64,000 nucleotides of DNA from Virgibacillus profundi (GCF_002287375.1 NZ_NPOA01000007.1:1-64000); one strand, 5' to 3'. Shown: positions 17,372 through 26,887, counted from the stretch's first letter. Notes: generated from the sequence alone by a model not told the origin. Program-made: numbers and translations.

Positions 17372-17783
17372 GGTCATATTGAATGGTGCCATTATGCATC
17401 AGTGTTTACAAAACCTGACCTGAGTTTGTCAGAAGGACTGAATTTACAAATTCAGAATATTCATCTTGTAACACGGGAAATCATAGTGAGAAGAAAAGGG
17501 TAAACGAGGGGATTGGTAAGTAGATCATGGCTCACGTGTTAGGCCATTTCTTTTGTTCCAATGCAATCAATAAAGTGATGAACATTCACTATGTTGCAAA
17601 TCAGTAGATCAGAAGAATCCATTTAAATCATTTTTTTCAAGATAGATTCTTTTTCTTTATCGTAAAATATAAGTTAGCAAGTTATTTGTAGTCATATATA
17701 ATTCAAGCAAGGGAAATACACCAAAAGCAGAAAATAATCTTTTGGACTTCTACGCTTAAATAAAACGAATAAGGTTAAAACAA
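17372..17783 (+). other. Non-coding or degraded spacer
   Basis: The recombinase-frame extension to 17503 encodes a polar stretch (SLSEGLNLQIQNIHLVTREI) that may be a fragment of another gene, but I cannot name it. The rest has no coding signal. Confidence 0.35.
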
Positions 17784-18107
17784 TCACCTTCTCCGTTTTC
17801 TATCATTGAATAATTTAGCTGTAGAAATATCGTTCTTTTCTCTTGAAGAATGAAACTTTTTGTTATCTGTTAATTCTTCCAATTTTCGAACAGCTGATTC
17901 AAACTCACTATTTGAAAGCTGTTTCGTAGCTAGAAGGGAACATAGCATTGCGAATGCAATCGGAGTTGTATCCACCTGTACACTTACATCAACATCAGAA
18001 TTTCCGCTTTGACGGATTAATGATTCATTTAAACTAGTATCAGTAGATAAAACCTTTCTGAAGTTCTCTAATGATATCAGATTATCTTTTGAACTATCCA
18101 TAGACAT
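17784..18107 (-). CDS. Unknown 107-residue protein, possibly spore-coat related
   Basis: The product has an acidic N-terminus, a central DVDVSVQVDTTPIAFAMLCS segment, a helical SEFESAVRKLEEL and a very basic C-terminus (NDRKRRR). AAAGGGG precedes the ATG by 3-4 bases. The alternating D/V stretch before a hydrophobic helix loosely recalls the CotX/CotV-type spore coat domain, but the match is weak. It is probably a real gene on codon pattern and start signal. Confidence 0.5.
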   Translation of the reverse strand: MSMDSSKDNLISLENFRKVLSTDTSLNESLIRQSGNSDVDVSVQVDTTPIAFAMLCSLLATKQLSNSEFESAVRKLEELTDNKKFHSSREKNDISTAKLFNDRKRRR

Positions 18108-18135
18108 ACCCCTTTAGGTTTGAAAAGTAATTTCA

Positions 18136-18158
18136 AAGTGGGATGGATGATCCCACTT
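18136..18158 (-). terminator. Small hairpin terminator
   Basis: AAGTGGGA pairs perfectly with TCCCACTT across a 7-base loop. On the minus strand it is followed by TTGAAATTACTTTT. It would end transcription of the remnant at 18165-18259. Confidence 0.5.
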
Positions 18159-18164
18159 CGAATA

Positions 18165-18259
18165 TTAAACATCAAAACTTTGTTCCTGATCCTGGTCTTG
18201 ATCTTGATCAGAATCTGCTTCAGCACGGACTCTTGACCTGGAGTCAGATTTATGTCTGG
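18165..18259 (-). pseudogene. Remnant with DQ repeats
   Basis: On the minus strand a frame without start codon reads KSDSRSRVRAEADSDQDQDQ and ends EQSFDV. A TAG precedes it. The composition looks like a spore-coat or surface protein tail. It sits just upstream of the unknown 107-residue protein. No family can be assigned. Confidence 0.25.
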
Positions 18260-18474
18260 TTTGCTACAGCTTGAAATACTCCGTACGATGAATAAATAGG
18301 CCACTGAAAAACTACCATGGCTCTCCACGCAAATACCATCCTAATAGTATAAATCATTATTAATTATTTTGATTGTTGCTTCCCATTGTGTAGATCATCT
18401 GTTCTCTTTATCAATCCCAGACTCTTACGCATAGTTTACAGTGAATGATTATAATTACTATCAAAGCATTTTTA

Positions 18475-18511
18475 GAAAAAAGCAGTGCGAACTTTAAATA
18501 ATTCGCACTGC
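18475..18511 (-). terminator. Terminator of the ggt gene
   Basis: On the minus strand TGCAGTGCGAAT pairs with TTCGCACTGC, followed by TTTTTTCT, just after the ggt stop codon. Confidence 0.8.
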
Positions 18512-18518
18512 AATTTTA

Positions 18519-20293
18519 TTATTTTTCTTTTCCCTTTCCTTTCCATTCAACTCCAATTGCTGCACCATCTCTACGGAAGTCTGCTACCCCTTTAAACATT
18601 CCGGTATCATGATCAATGAGTATACTTTGTACATTTCCAATGGTAACAGGATTGGTTCCGAAGCTATGTCCCATTCCATTCAGTTCATCGAGAACACTTC
18701 CAGGAATGCCATCTTCATAGCGATAGGAATTTAAGTTGTTGGAATATATACGTGGTTCTACAATTGCATCCTCCAGCTCCATGTTGTATTCAATCGTATT
18801 GATAATTGTTTGCAGGACAGATGTGATAATGGTCGGCCCGCCTGGTGATCCTACTGTTAAAATTGGCTTGTCATCTTCATAAACGATAGTTGGTGTCATA
18901 CTGCTTAATGGACGTTTGTTTGGCTGGACCTCATTTGCTCCTCCGGGAATAGCGTCGAAATCGGTTAATTCATTATTCAGCATGAAGCCATGACCAGGCA
19001 CCATGATACCTGTACCGAAGACTTGTTCGATTGTTGTCGTATAGGATACAACATTTCCAAAACGGTCTGTTACACTGAAATGAGTTGTTTCTCCATACTC
19101 ACGATCATTTGGCTGTTCGGTTGGCTCATAGTCAGGCATTTCTTCTTCATATTGCCATGGATCCCCTGCAGTTGGGTTTTCATTGACAGAGTTTAAATCA
19201 ATTAGAGATTGACGCTCTTCAATATAATCCGGATGAAGAAGCCCGTTAAGTGGAACATCTACGAATTCAGGGTCACCTGCATAGGCTGCACGATCTGCAT
19301 ATGCGAGATGCATCGTTTCAGCAAGCAGATGGTATTTTTTCCAGGACTTTATATCATATTGAGATAAGTCAAAATCATCCAGAATACCCAGCATCTGCAA
19401 TAGGAAAACACCACCTGAGCTTGGAGGTGGCATGCTGGCAATATCATATCCCTGATATTCACCCCAAATTGGTTTCTCAATGGTAACATCATAGTCTTCC
19501 AGGTCTTCAGAAGTCATGGATCCGCCAAATTCTTGTACCGTTGAGGCTAATGCATCAGCAATTTCTCCATGATAGAAAGCATCGGCCCCATGAGAACGTA
19601 TTTGCTTAAATGTATTGGCAAGGTCCTCCTGAACTAGAAGCTCTCCTTCTTTCAGTGGTTCCCCATCTGATAAAAATACTTCTGCTGCAGCACTTTGCAT
19701 AAGTTTGTCCTGATTATTTTCAATGGCATCAGCGAGAACACTGTCAACTGGAAAACCTTTTTTTGCAAGCTTTATTGCTGGCCTGATTAATTGCTGAAAT
19801 GGACGGGTGCCCCATCTGTCATGAGCTTCCTCAAGCCCCTTGAGTGTACCTGGTACACCGACAGCAGTTCCTTGTCGAACCCGTTCACGGAAAGGAATCG
19901 AGTTGCCATCCTCGTCTAAAAACATATCTGGTGTTGCGCCAGCTGGAGCTCTTTCCCGACTATTGACGATTGTGGTTTCCTCTGTTTCTCCATCATATAC
20001 CATCATGAAACCACCTCCGCCGATTCCGGTCATCATTGGTTCAGTAACGTTCAGTGCAAATTGAATGGCAATGGCTGCATCAATCGCATTACCACCTTTT
20101 TTAAAATATCAGCACCAACTGCGGAAGCTAATGGATGTGATGTGGAAACCATTCCTCCATTGGCTGTCGCAACTAAATCATACTTATCATAATCTGTTTC
20201 ATACTTCTTAGCTGATCCTGTCTGGGGGAATGTTCCAACGATTAATAACATAGTTAAAAATACGATGACAGAACGGTTAAATAATTTATTCAT
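18519..20293 (-). pseudogene. ggt: Gamma-glutamyltranspeptidase, split by a frameshift
   Basis: From ATG at 20293 a signal peptide (MNKLFNRSVIVFLTMLLIVG) and the mature start (SAKKYETDYDKYDLVATANG) are encoded, up to ADILKK. The rest of GGT (GGNAIDAAIAIQFALNVTEP and onwards) lies in the -1 frame and runs to 18519. All key parts are present there, including the nucleophile threonine of the small subunit in THFSVTDRFGN and the GSPGG motif. Secreted GGT cleaves gamma-glutamyl bonds of glutathione or polyglutamate. The shift sits at A_AAA_AAG (20102-20096 on the minus strand): a -1 slip there restores the complete enzyme, otherwise translation stops at 20051. A one-base loss from a seven-A run explains it as simply. 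Confidence 0.8.
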
Positions 20294-20303
20294 TATTTTC
20301 CTG

Positions 20304-21227
20304 AAATGGGATTTTGGTCCGATGGCCCAGGCCGAATACCGTGCAAGAACTTCCGGCAAACTTCTTCGTGATGGAGCACAGCCGCCATCCGATACGGAGA
20401 TGATGGATGTGGAAATGCCGGAAGGGCACACGCCAAAAATAAGAAATATGGTTGTACCGCTTATTGTACTGCTCGGTTTGATTCCTCCATTATTCCTTTG
20501 GACAGGAGGTTACCCGGAACAGGACTTTGTCACAGCTTTCGGTGAAGCGGATGGAGCAACTTCCATTTTAATTGCAGCTTTTGCAGCAGGTCTTGTGGCA
20601 TTGATTATGGGTATGCAACAGAAACTGTATTCATTTAAAGAAGCAATGTCCATTATTGTGACCGGTTTTCGCAGCATGACGCTTGTATATATAATATTGG
20701 CGCTAGCGTGGTCGATTGGTAGTGTGACGTCAGAGCTTGGAACAGCAGAATATCTTGTTAATTTTGCTACCCAGACGACATCGCCGGCGATCATTCCATT
20801 TTTAATATTTGTGGTTGCCTCCATTGTTGCATTTACTACCGGAACATCATACGGGACATTTGCGATTATGATTCCGATCGCGATGCCGCTCGCTGTTTCG
20901 ATGGATATTTCCTTATACCTGGCTATCGCAGCTGTATTCAGCGGTGGTATTTTCGGGGATCATTGTTCACCGATTTCAGATACAACGATTCTATCGTCAG
21001 CAGGGTCTTCAAGTGACCATATTGACCATGTGAACACACAGATACCATATGCGGTTACCGCTGGTGTCAGCAGTGTGGTTGCCTTCCTGATAGCGGGAAT
21101 CACGGAATCTTCCGTGTTGGCTCTTGTATCAGGAACCATTATCCTGTTTATATTGAGCTTTATACTGAAGAAAATGTGGGGGAGACCAATACCGAAGAAG
21201 TATGAAGCCGGTTTTGAATCAGATTAA
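20304..21227 (+). pseudogene. NhaC-family Na+/H+ antiporter, N-terminally truncated
   Basis: About 308 codons match the C-terminal two thirds of NhaC/MleN antiporters: KWDFGPMAQAEYRARTSGKL, then LLRDGAQPP, several membrane helices, FTTGTSYGTFAIMIPIAMPL and GGIFGDHCSPISDTTILSSA. The latter two are conserved transport motifs. Full-length proteins have about 460-500 residues, so the first five or six helices are missing. The homology begins within about 10 bases of the divergent ggt start codon, which marks a rearrangement junction. The internal ATG at 20265 lies inside the ggt coding strand and is not a natural start. Confidence 0.8.
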
Positions 21228-21275
21228 ATAGTAGAGGAGCTAGCGGCAGGAAATCCGGCAGCAACATTAAAAAGT

Positions 21276-21525
21276 TTGAATAAATATCTTGATGGTGTAC
21301 AAGTTGCTGAATCGTAGTATAATAAATATATATAATCATACAATATTAAAAACTGTCCCATGCTGGTAATATGGAACGGTACAATAGACCAACCCCATGA
21401 AGAGGGGAAGGCGGATATTTAAGGAAATAATCCCTCAAAATGGCCTTGGGCAGCACATGAGGGGTTATTTCTCATTTTTATCGGGCATGATAAACGCGAT
21501 TAACATGCCGAAAGAAACCATCAGC
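21276..21525 (+). repeat. Decayed second copy of the type I toxin-antitoxin module
   Basis: This segment aligns with 8877-9121 over its whole length: the same -10 (TATAAT at 21318-21323), the CAATATTAAAAAC start region, the ACCAACCCCAT stretch and the terminator AATAATCCCTCA/TGAGGGGTTATT. On the minus strand the toxin core VSFGMLIAFIMPDKNEK remains at 21465-21521, but the upstream codons run into a TGA and no ribosome binding site is left. The antisense RNA gene may still be active; the toxin is probably dead. Confidence 0.8.
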
Positions 21526-21625
21526 TTTTTAATTCATATTAATAAACATTGACAGTAATTAAAACTCACCTATATTTAGAAGTGAAGCAGGTGAGGGGAA
21601 CAAAGGAACTTGTCTCCCTAGCCTT

Positions 21626-22636
21626 TTACTGTCCGTTAAAGGCTTCATAATTAGTAGAATATAAGTGCGTTAAAGGTTGCTTCGGCGCTATGTATCTTTT
21701 CGCCTGGTTTACTGCGATAGGGCCTTCATTAAACCCGCCAGCAATCAAATTCAACTTGCTAGGATAGTTGGAAATGTCTCCAATGGCAAATATCCCGGGA
21801 ATGGATGTAGCCATCGAATCATCTACAAGAATCGTACCATCTTTCATTTCCATGCCCCATTCGGCAATTGGTCCAAGCGTAATTTGGAATCCATGATTGA
21901 CAATAATGTTATCGGTCATGATTTCTTTGCGATTTTCCTTGTCGGTTTGTTTAATAACTACGCTTTTAACCTGACCATTTATTCCTTTTATTTCATCAAT
22001 TTCGTATGGGTTTAATACATTGATGGTAGAATTCATCATCTTTGTCACATTGCTTTCTATACCTGTAAATACGGGTTTACGGTAAATTAATGTAACTTTT
22101 TCAGCAATGTCTTCCAGCTGATTAGCCCAATCAACCGCACTGTTTCCACCACCGGAAATAAGTACATGTTTTCCTTTATAACCGGAGATCCTTTTAATGG
22201 AATAATGAAGACTTTTTTCTTCATATTCGTCCGCACCCGGAAGGTCGAGTTTAACTGATTTTAATATACCAAAGCCAGTTGCTAGTATGATTGTTTTTGT
22301 ATAATGCTTTGAACCATTGCTGCTTGTTAAACAAAACGTGCCATCTTCCAGTCTTTCAGTTTCCGTGACCTGTTCTCCCAGAACAATAGATGGCTCAAAA
22401 GTCATTGCTTGTTCAATAAGATCCTGAGTGAATTTTTCTCCTGAAATTTGAGGAATTCCTCCAATATCGCGGATTATTTTTTCTGGATAGAAATATTGAA
22501 CTTTACCACCTAGATAGGGTAGGAATTCTATAATTTTTGTTTTCATTTCTCGCATGCCACTATAAAATGCTGTGAATAATCCAACAGGTCCGCCACCAAT
22601 AATGGTCACATCGAAAAGTTCAGTTTGCTCTTGCAT
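21626..22636 (-). CDS. Ferredoxin/flavodoxin-NADP+ reductase, TrxR-type
   Basis: A 336-residue two-dinucleotide-binding flavoprotein of the YumC/YcgT type. The FAD-binding motif TIIGGGPVGLFTAFYSG lies at residues 11-27, the central NADPH-binding motif ISGGGNSAVDWA near residue 160, and the C-terminal FAD contact IFAIGDISNYPSKLNLIAGG near residue 288. It has no CxxC pair, so it is not a thioredoxin reductase. It is the last gene of the iron-permease operon, 19 bases after the second permease gene, which suggests a role in releasing iron from the imported siderophore (inference). Confidence 0.88.
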   Translation of the reverse strand: MQEQTELFDVTIIGGGPVGLFTAFYSGMREMKTKIIEFLPYLGGKVQYFYPEKIIRDIGGIPQISGEKFTQDLIEQAMTFEPSIVLGEQVTETERLEDGTFCLTSSNGSKHYTKTIILATGFGILKSVKLDLPGADEYEEKSLHYSIKRISGYKGKHVLISGGGNSAVDWANQLEDIAEKVTLIYRKPVFTGIESNVTKMMNSTINVLNPYEIDEIKGINGQVKSVVIKQTDKENRKEIMTDNIIVNHGFQITLGPIAEWGMEMKDGTILVDDSMATSIPGIFAIGDISNYPSKLNLIAGGFNEGPIAVNQAKRYIAPKQPLTHLYSTNYEAFNGQ

Positions 22637-22655
22637 AGGAACCCCCCCAATATGA

Positions 22656-23678
22656 TTATTTTGATTTCATTAATAAATAGATAAAATATGGTGCACTTAA
22701 TATGGCTACAACAATACCAACAGGGATTTGGGTTGGTGCTAGTATATTTTTACCAATAGTTTCAGCGACCATTAAAAGTAGGGCACCGATTAGTGCTGAT
22801 ATCGGAATAATTAATTGGTGTATTGGACCAACTAATTTTCTTGCTATATGTGGAACTACTAATCCCAGGAAGGCAATTGCTCCACCAGCTGCAACAGAAG
22901 CTCCTGCAAGTGCAACTGCAATAAGTAATAATCCCGCTCTTTCCCGTTCAACACTTGTTCCCAGTCCAGATGCGATTTCATCCCCAAGGCTAAAGACATT
23001 TAATTTATTTGCCATGTACAATGCCATTGGAATAAGGATGATCATCCATGGTAATAATGCCATTACAAAGGTCCAATTTGCATTCCATATATCCCCTGCC
23101 AGCCAAACAGTCACTTGCCTAAAATTTTGTGGATCCATCTTCAGCTGCAAAATGGTTAACAAGGCACTAAATCCTGCATTTACACCAATTCCTACTAGAA
23201 CAAGTCGAATGGAATTTACTCCTTTTTTCCATGCCAGCACATATATTAGTAATGCTGCAAGGAAAGCGCCAAATAAAGCAGCAAAAGGCATTAAAAAAAT
23301 AGACAATGAATTCGAAATAGATAAACTATCCTGGAAAAAGAAGATAAATAAGACAACGGCAAGACCTGCACCAGTATTTATTCCTAAAATTCCGGGATCT
23401 GCAAGTTCGTTTTGTGTTATTCCTTGTAAAATGACACCTGAAACAGCTAATCCAGCGCCAATTAGTAATGCCAGGATGATCCCCGGTAAACGAAAATCAA
23501 ATAAAACTAGTTCCTGCCTGTCGGAACCATTATTTAATAGTGTATTTAATACCACGCCAGGAGAGATGTGAATTACTCCTGTGTTTAAACTAATAAAAAA
23601 CATGAGAATCATTAATACAATTAATAATACGCTTATCCATAAAAATTTCTTCTGTTTTTTACTTTGAGAAGTATTCAT
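22656..23678 (-). CDS. Iron-siderophore ABC permease (FecCD family)
   Basis: A 340-residue permease of the BtuC/FecCD family, with about ten membrane helices. The family motifs are LPGIILALLIGAGLAVSGVI near residue 65 and FLGLVVPHIARKLVGPIHQL near residue 268, the latter following the ATPase-coupling region. It pairs with the permease encoded at 23678-24691 to form the heterodimeric channel. The start codon overlaps the stop of that gene by one base. Confidence 0.92.
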   Translation of the reverse strand: MNTSQSKKQKKFLWISVLLIVLMILMFFISLNTGVIHISPGVVLNTLLNNGSDRQELVLFDFRLPGIILALLIGAGLAVSGVILQGITQNELADPGILGINTGAGLAVVLFIFFFQDSLSISNSLSIFLMPFAALFGAFLAALLIYVLAWKKGVNSIRLVLVGIGVNAGFSALLTILQLKMDPQNFRQVTVWLAGDIWNANWTFVMALLPWMIILIPMALYMANKLNVFSLGDEIASGLGTSVERERAGLLLIAVALAGASVAAGGAIAFLGLVVPHIARKLVGPIHQLIIPISALIGALLLMVAETIGKNILAPTQIPVGIVVAILSAPYFIYLLMKSK

Positions 23679-24691
23679 TATTTTCCACCTCCACTACCAC
23701 GAGCCAAATAAAGGAAGAATGGTACACCAATAAGTGAAGTAATTGCCCCCACAGGTGTTTCAAATGGAGCATTAACAAGTCTTGATACAAGATCAGATAA
23801 AACGAGTAGTAATGCACCGAATATAGCTGTTGATGGAATAATCCACTGATAGTCCGTCCCCATAATAAATCTAGTAATATGTGGCACAATAAGGCCGACA
23901 AACCCGACAGCACCAGCAATTGAAACAGCCGCTCCGGTTAAGATGAGAACAGAAACAATGCCAAGGATTTTGATTAAAATATTACTTTGCCCTAATCCGG
24001 TTGCAATGTCTTCACCTAAACCCAGTAAAGTAATCGATTTAGAAATAAATAGTGCGACAATGAGTCCAATGACTCCTGCAATCAAAAGGATTTGAACGGA
24101 TGTCCAGGTTGTTCCATCCAGTCCTCCTGCCAACCAAAATCCCATTTCTCTTTCTAATTGAAAATGTAATGAGATAATGGAAGAGATCGATCGTAAAATA
24201 GCCCCCATTGCAACACCTGCTAATGCTAATTTAACAGGCGTCAACCCTCCGGCAGAACGAGTACCTATCACAAATATGATGGAAACTGCAAACCCGGCAC
24301 CAAGAAACGAAGCAAACATGCCCCCCATATTCGACATAGTTGGCATAAAGGCCAACACAATTACCAGTGCGAATGCGGCACCATCTGTAACCCCCATAAT
24401 CGAAGGGGAGGCAAGAGGATTTCGAGTCATCCCTTGCATGATTGCCCCGGACACTGCGAGAGCAGCGCCAACCAATGCTGCTGATAATGCACGAGGTAAA
24501 CGTAATTCCTGAATCACTTGATGTGATGTATCATTTTGATTGAAATGAAAGATAGCCTGCCAGATGGTTTCAAAATCAATATCAGTTGTACCAAAGGTGA
24601 TGGAAATACCAATTGATATGAAAATTGCAAGGAGTGCCATAATAATTATGATTGTTTTTAGTATATTTGAATGATTAATTATTGAACGCAT
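23678..24691 (-). CDS. Iron-siderophore ABC permease (FecCD family)
   Basis: A 337-residue FecCD permease: LRLPRALSAALVGAALAVSG near residue 63 and GFVGLIVPHITRFIMGTDYQ near residue 266. It is the first gene of the minus-strand operon and lies opposite the binding-protein gene across a spacer that carries a Fur box. The spacing of 112 bases to the divergent gene fits one shared Fur control region. Confidence 0.92.
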   Translation of the reverse strand: MRSIINHSNILKTIIIIMALLAIFISIGISITFGTTDIDFETIWQAIFHFNQNDTSHQVIQELRLPRALSAALVGAALAVSGAIMQGMTRNPLASPSIMGVTDGAAFALVIVLAFMPTMSNMGGMFASFLGAGFAVSIIFVIGTRSAGGLTPVKLALAGVAMGAILRSISSIISLHFQLEREMGFWLAGGLDGTTWTSVQILLIAGVIGLIVALFISKSITLLGLGEDIATGLGQSNILIKILGIVSVLILTGAAVSIAGAVGFVGLIVPHITRFIMGTDYQWIIPSTAIFGALLLVLSDLVSRLVNAPFETPVGAITSLIGVPFFLYLARGSGGGK

Positions 24692-24742
24692 GATTTACTC
24701 CTGTTTTTCTTATGTATTCTGTAAAAAGTAAAAAAACTTGAT

Positions 24743-24775
24743 TGACTTATTAAATGAAAATGATTATCATTATCG
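24743..24775 (+). promoter_or_regulatory. Fur box and promoter between divergent iron-uptake genes
   Basis: GAAAATGATTATCATTATC at 24756-24774 matches the 19-base Fur consensus at 18 positions. A TTGACT at 24743-24748 with a 17-base spacer to TATCAT at 24766-24771 puts the Fur box over the -10 region of the plus-strand promoter. Repression under iron sufficiency is expected for both divergent units. Confidence 0.9.
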
Positions 24776-24809
24776 ATAAAATAAAGTATATCATAAAGGA
24801 GAGATGGTT

Positions 24810-25784
24810 TTGAAGATCAATTGTAAAAAAAATATTCTTTTATTCAGTTTAGTATTTATCATGTTATTTATACTAACAGCTTGTGGAAGTGGAAATGAAT
24901 CCTCTGATTCGGAATCTGATGGAAATGAGACGGAAGAAAGTGAGGGAAGTGCAGAAGTTACACTTGATTCAGAAATGGGAGAAGTAACGATTCCTGCAGG
25001 TGCTGAGCGGGTTCTTGCACCGTTTCATGAAGATGCCCTATTGTCTTTAGGTGTTACTCCTGTTGCCAAATGGGCAATTGGCGAGAGTTTACAAGATTAT
25101 TTGGAACCAGAGTTGCAAGATATTCCCAAGATTGAATGGACGCTTCCACTAGAGCAAGTACTTAGCTTAGAACCAGATCTTATTATACTGGAAAACAATA
25201 TAGATAACTATGAAGGAACCTATGAAGATTATAGTAAAATCGCTCCAACCTATGTGATGACAGAAGAAACAACGAGCGATTGGCAAAAGCAAATAGATAC
25301 GTTTAGTAAACTGCTCGGAAAAGAAGACGAAGCAGAACAAGCATTAGCAGGCTATGAAGAGAAAGTTACGGATGTCAGTAACCAATTGGAAGAAGCAATT
25401 GGTGATGAAACTTTAGCGGCAATTTGGGTAGTTGGCGGCAAATTCTTCTTATTCGAAAAAGATCGCCACAGTGCTGAACTGATTTATTCAAAATTAGGAG
25501 TAAATTATTCTTCAGTTGTTGAAGAACTCGGAGAGGCTGCTCCTCAATGGGAAGCAATATCTCTTGAAAAACTTTCAGAGCTCGATGCAGACCATGTGTT
25601 TTTATTAGCTGCTGAAGGAGAGTCAGGAATTGAAACATTAGAAAAAAGTACTGTATGGCAAAGTATTCCCGCTGCCCAAAATGAAAATATATATATACTG
25701 GAAGATGCCAGTAATTGGACAAATAAAGGGCTAAAAGCATCTGAAAAGACGATGGATGATCTTCTGAATTATTTAGTGAAATAA
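24810..25784 (+). CDS. Iron-siderophore binding lipoprotein
   Basis: A 324-residue periplasmic-binding-type lipoprotein of the FhuD/FecB class. It has a lipoprotein signal ending in ILTACGS, a Ser/Glu-rich linker and the two-lobe binding domain with PAGAERVLAPFHEDALLSLG and LSLEPDLIILE. It captures ferric siderophore for the divergent FecCD pair. I place the start at TTG 24810: GGAG at 24798-24801 lies 8 bases before it but only 2 bases before the in-frame ATG at 24804. The siderophore class cannot be told. Confidence 0.88.
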   Translation: MKINCKKNILLFSLVFIMLFILTACGSGNESSDSESDGNETEESEGSAEVTLDSEMGEVTIPAGAERVLAPFHEDALLSLGVTPVAKWAIGESLQDYLEPELQDIPKIEWTLPLEQVLSLEPDLIILENNIDNYEGTYEDYSKIAPTYVMTEETTSDWQKQIDTFSKLLGKEDEAEQALAGYEEKVTDVSNQLEEAIGDETLAAIWVVGGKFFLFEKDRHSAELIYSKLGVNYSSVVEELGEAAPQWEAISLEKLSELDADHVFLLAAEGESGIETLEKSTVWQSIPAAQNENIYILEDASNWTNKGLKASEKTMDDLLNYLVK

Positions 25785-25790
25785 TATAAT

Positions 25791-25810
25791 TGAAAATGAT
25801 TATCATTGAC
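25791..25810 (+). promoter_or_regulatory. Second Fur box, before the ATPase gene
   Basis: GAAAATGATTATCATTGAC at 25792-25810 matches 16 of 19 Fur consensus positions. It starts 7 bases after the binding-protein stop codon, so the ATPase gene has its own iron-controlled promoter. Confidence 0.8.
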
Positions 25811-25914
25811 TAATAACCTGGATGAAACTACAATGATAGTAGTAATGATTCGGTAAGAAGTAACATATTCTATGATGTATTGTTGCTATTGTCTAATGTA
25901 GGGAGGGAATTCAA

Positions 25915-26745
25915 GTGCAAACGTTAAATGCAAAGAATTTAACACTTGGCTTCGGTGATAAGGTTATCATTGACAATATAGATATTGTAATTCCTGAAGG
26001 TGAAATTACGGTATTAATTGGTGCAAATGGCTGTGGAAAGTCTACGGTACTTCGTTCTTTGGCACGGTTATTAAAACCAAAAGAAGGAAATGTTATTTTA
26101 AATGGTGAAGATATAGCAAAGATGAAATCAAAAGATGTAGCAAAAAAGCTAGCTATTCTACCACAGGGGCCAATTACACCTGAAGGACTGACTGTATACG
26201 AACTTGTTAAACAGGGGAGACATCCACACCGTGGGTTTATTAAACAATGGTCAACGAAGGATGAAGATGCTGTTCACCATGCGCTCGAAGTTACAAATAC
26301 GCTTTCCTTAAGTAATCAAACGGTTGATTCATTATCAGGTGGACAACGCCAACGTGCATGGATTGCCTTAACATTAGCACAGGAAACGGACATCATTTTA
26401 CTCGATGAACCGACAACCTATTTAGATATGGCACATCAGATTGATGTTCTTGATTTACTTTATGATCTAAATGAGAAAGACGGTCGTACCATTGTCATGG
26501 TGCTGCATGACTTAAATCTTGCCAGCAGATATGCGCATCATATCATTGCAGTCAAAGATAAAAAAGTTCTTGCACAAGGAAAGCCTGAAACAATTATAAC
26601 GCCTAATCTCGTTCATGAAGTATTTCAAATGAAATGTAACGTAGCCTGTGATCCAATATTTGGAACCCCAATGTGTATACCACATGGTAAAGGACGCTGT
26701 ATATATAATAATTTAAATCAAGAAACTGCAACAACAGGAACTTAA
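25915..26745 (+). CDS. Iron-siderophore ABC transporter ATPase (FecE/FhuC type)
   Basis: A 276-residue ATPase: Walker A GANGCGKST near residue 38, Q-loop in LAILPQGPITPEG, signature DSLSGGQRQRAWIA near residue 139, Walker B IILLDEPTTYLDM and switch His in VMVLHDLNLASRY. It drives the FecCD permease pair. The C-terminus has a cysteine-containing stretch (MKCNVACDPIFGTPMCIPHG) often seen in this subgroup. GTG start with GGGAGGG 7-8 bases upstream. It has its own Fur box. Confidence 0.92.
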   Translation: MQTLNAKNLTLGFGDKVIIDNIDIVIPEGEITVLIGANGCGKSTVLRSLARLLKPKEGNVILNGEDIAKMKSKDVAKKLAILPQGPITPEGLTVYELVKQGRHPHRGFIKQWSTKDEDAVHHALEVTNTLSLSNQTVDSLSGGQRQRAWIALTLAQETDIILLDEPTTYLDMAHQIDVLDLLYDLNEKDGRTIVMVLHDLNLASRYAHHIIAVKDKKVLAQGKPETIITPNLVHEVFQMKCNVACDPIFGTPMCIPHGKGRCIYNNLNQETATTGT

Positions 26746-26756
26746 ATTAACTGTGA

Positions 26757-26798
26757 AAGGAAGTGGGAACAGTATGATTTTCTTGCTCCCTTTTTTAA
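26757..26798 (+). terminator. Probable terminator after the iron ATPase gene
   Basis: An imperfect stem around GGGAACA/TGCTCCC is followed by TTTTTTAAT about 50 bases after the stop codon. Confidence 0.5.
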
Positions 26799-26844
26799 TA
26801 AATTTGACATGAGCTCCACCCCTAAAAATTAAAAAGATTACTTG

Positions 26845-26887
26845 AAAATACCGCCCATTTATAATTAAAATGGACGGTATTTTTTTG
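26845..26887 (+). terminator. Strong hairpin terminator, probably bidirectional
   Basis: AAAATACCGCCCATTT pairs with AAATGGACGGTATTTT with one mismatch and a 7-base loop, followed by TTT. Confidence 0.8.

Noticed and set aside
20265-20303. ATG 20265 as start of the NhaC-like protein
   Set aside because: These codons are antisense to the ggt signal peptide; antiporter homology only begins at about 20304, in mid-protein.
22702-23571. 289-residue plus-strand frame
   Set aside because: It is the antisense shadow of the FecCD permease gene, with low-complexity composition and no family likeness.
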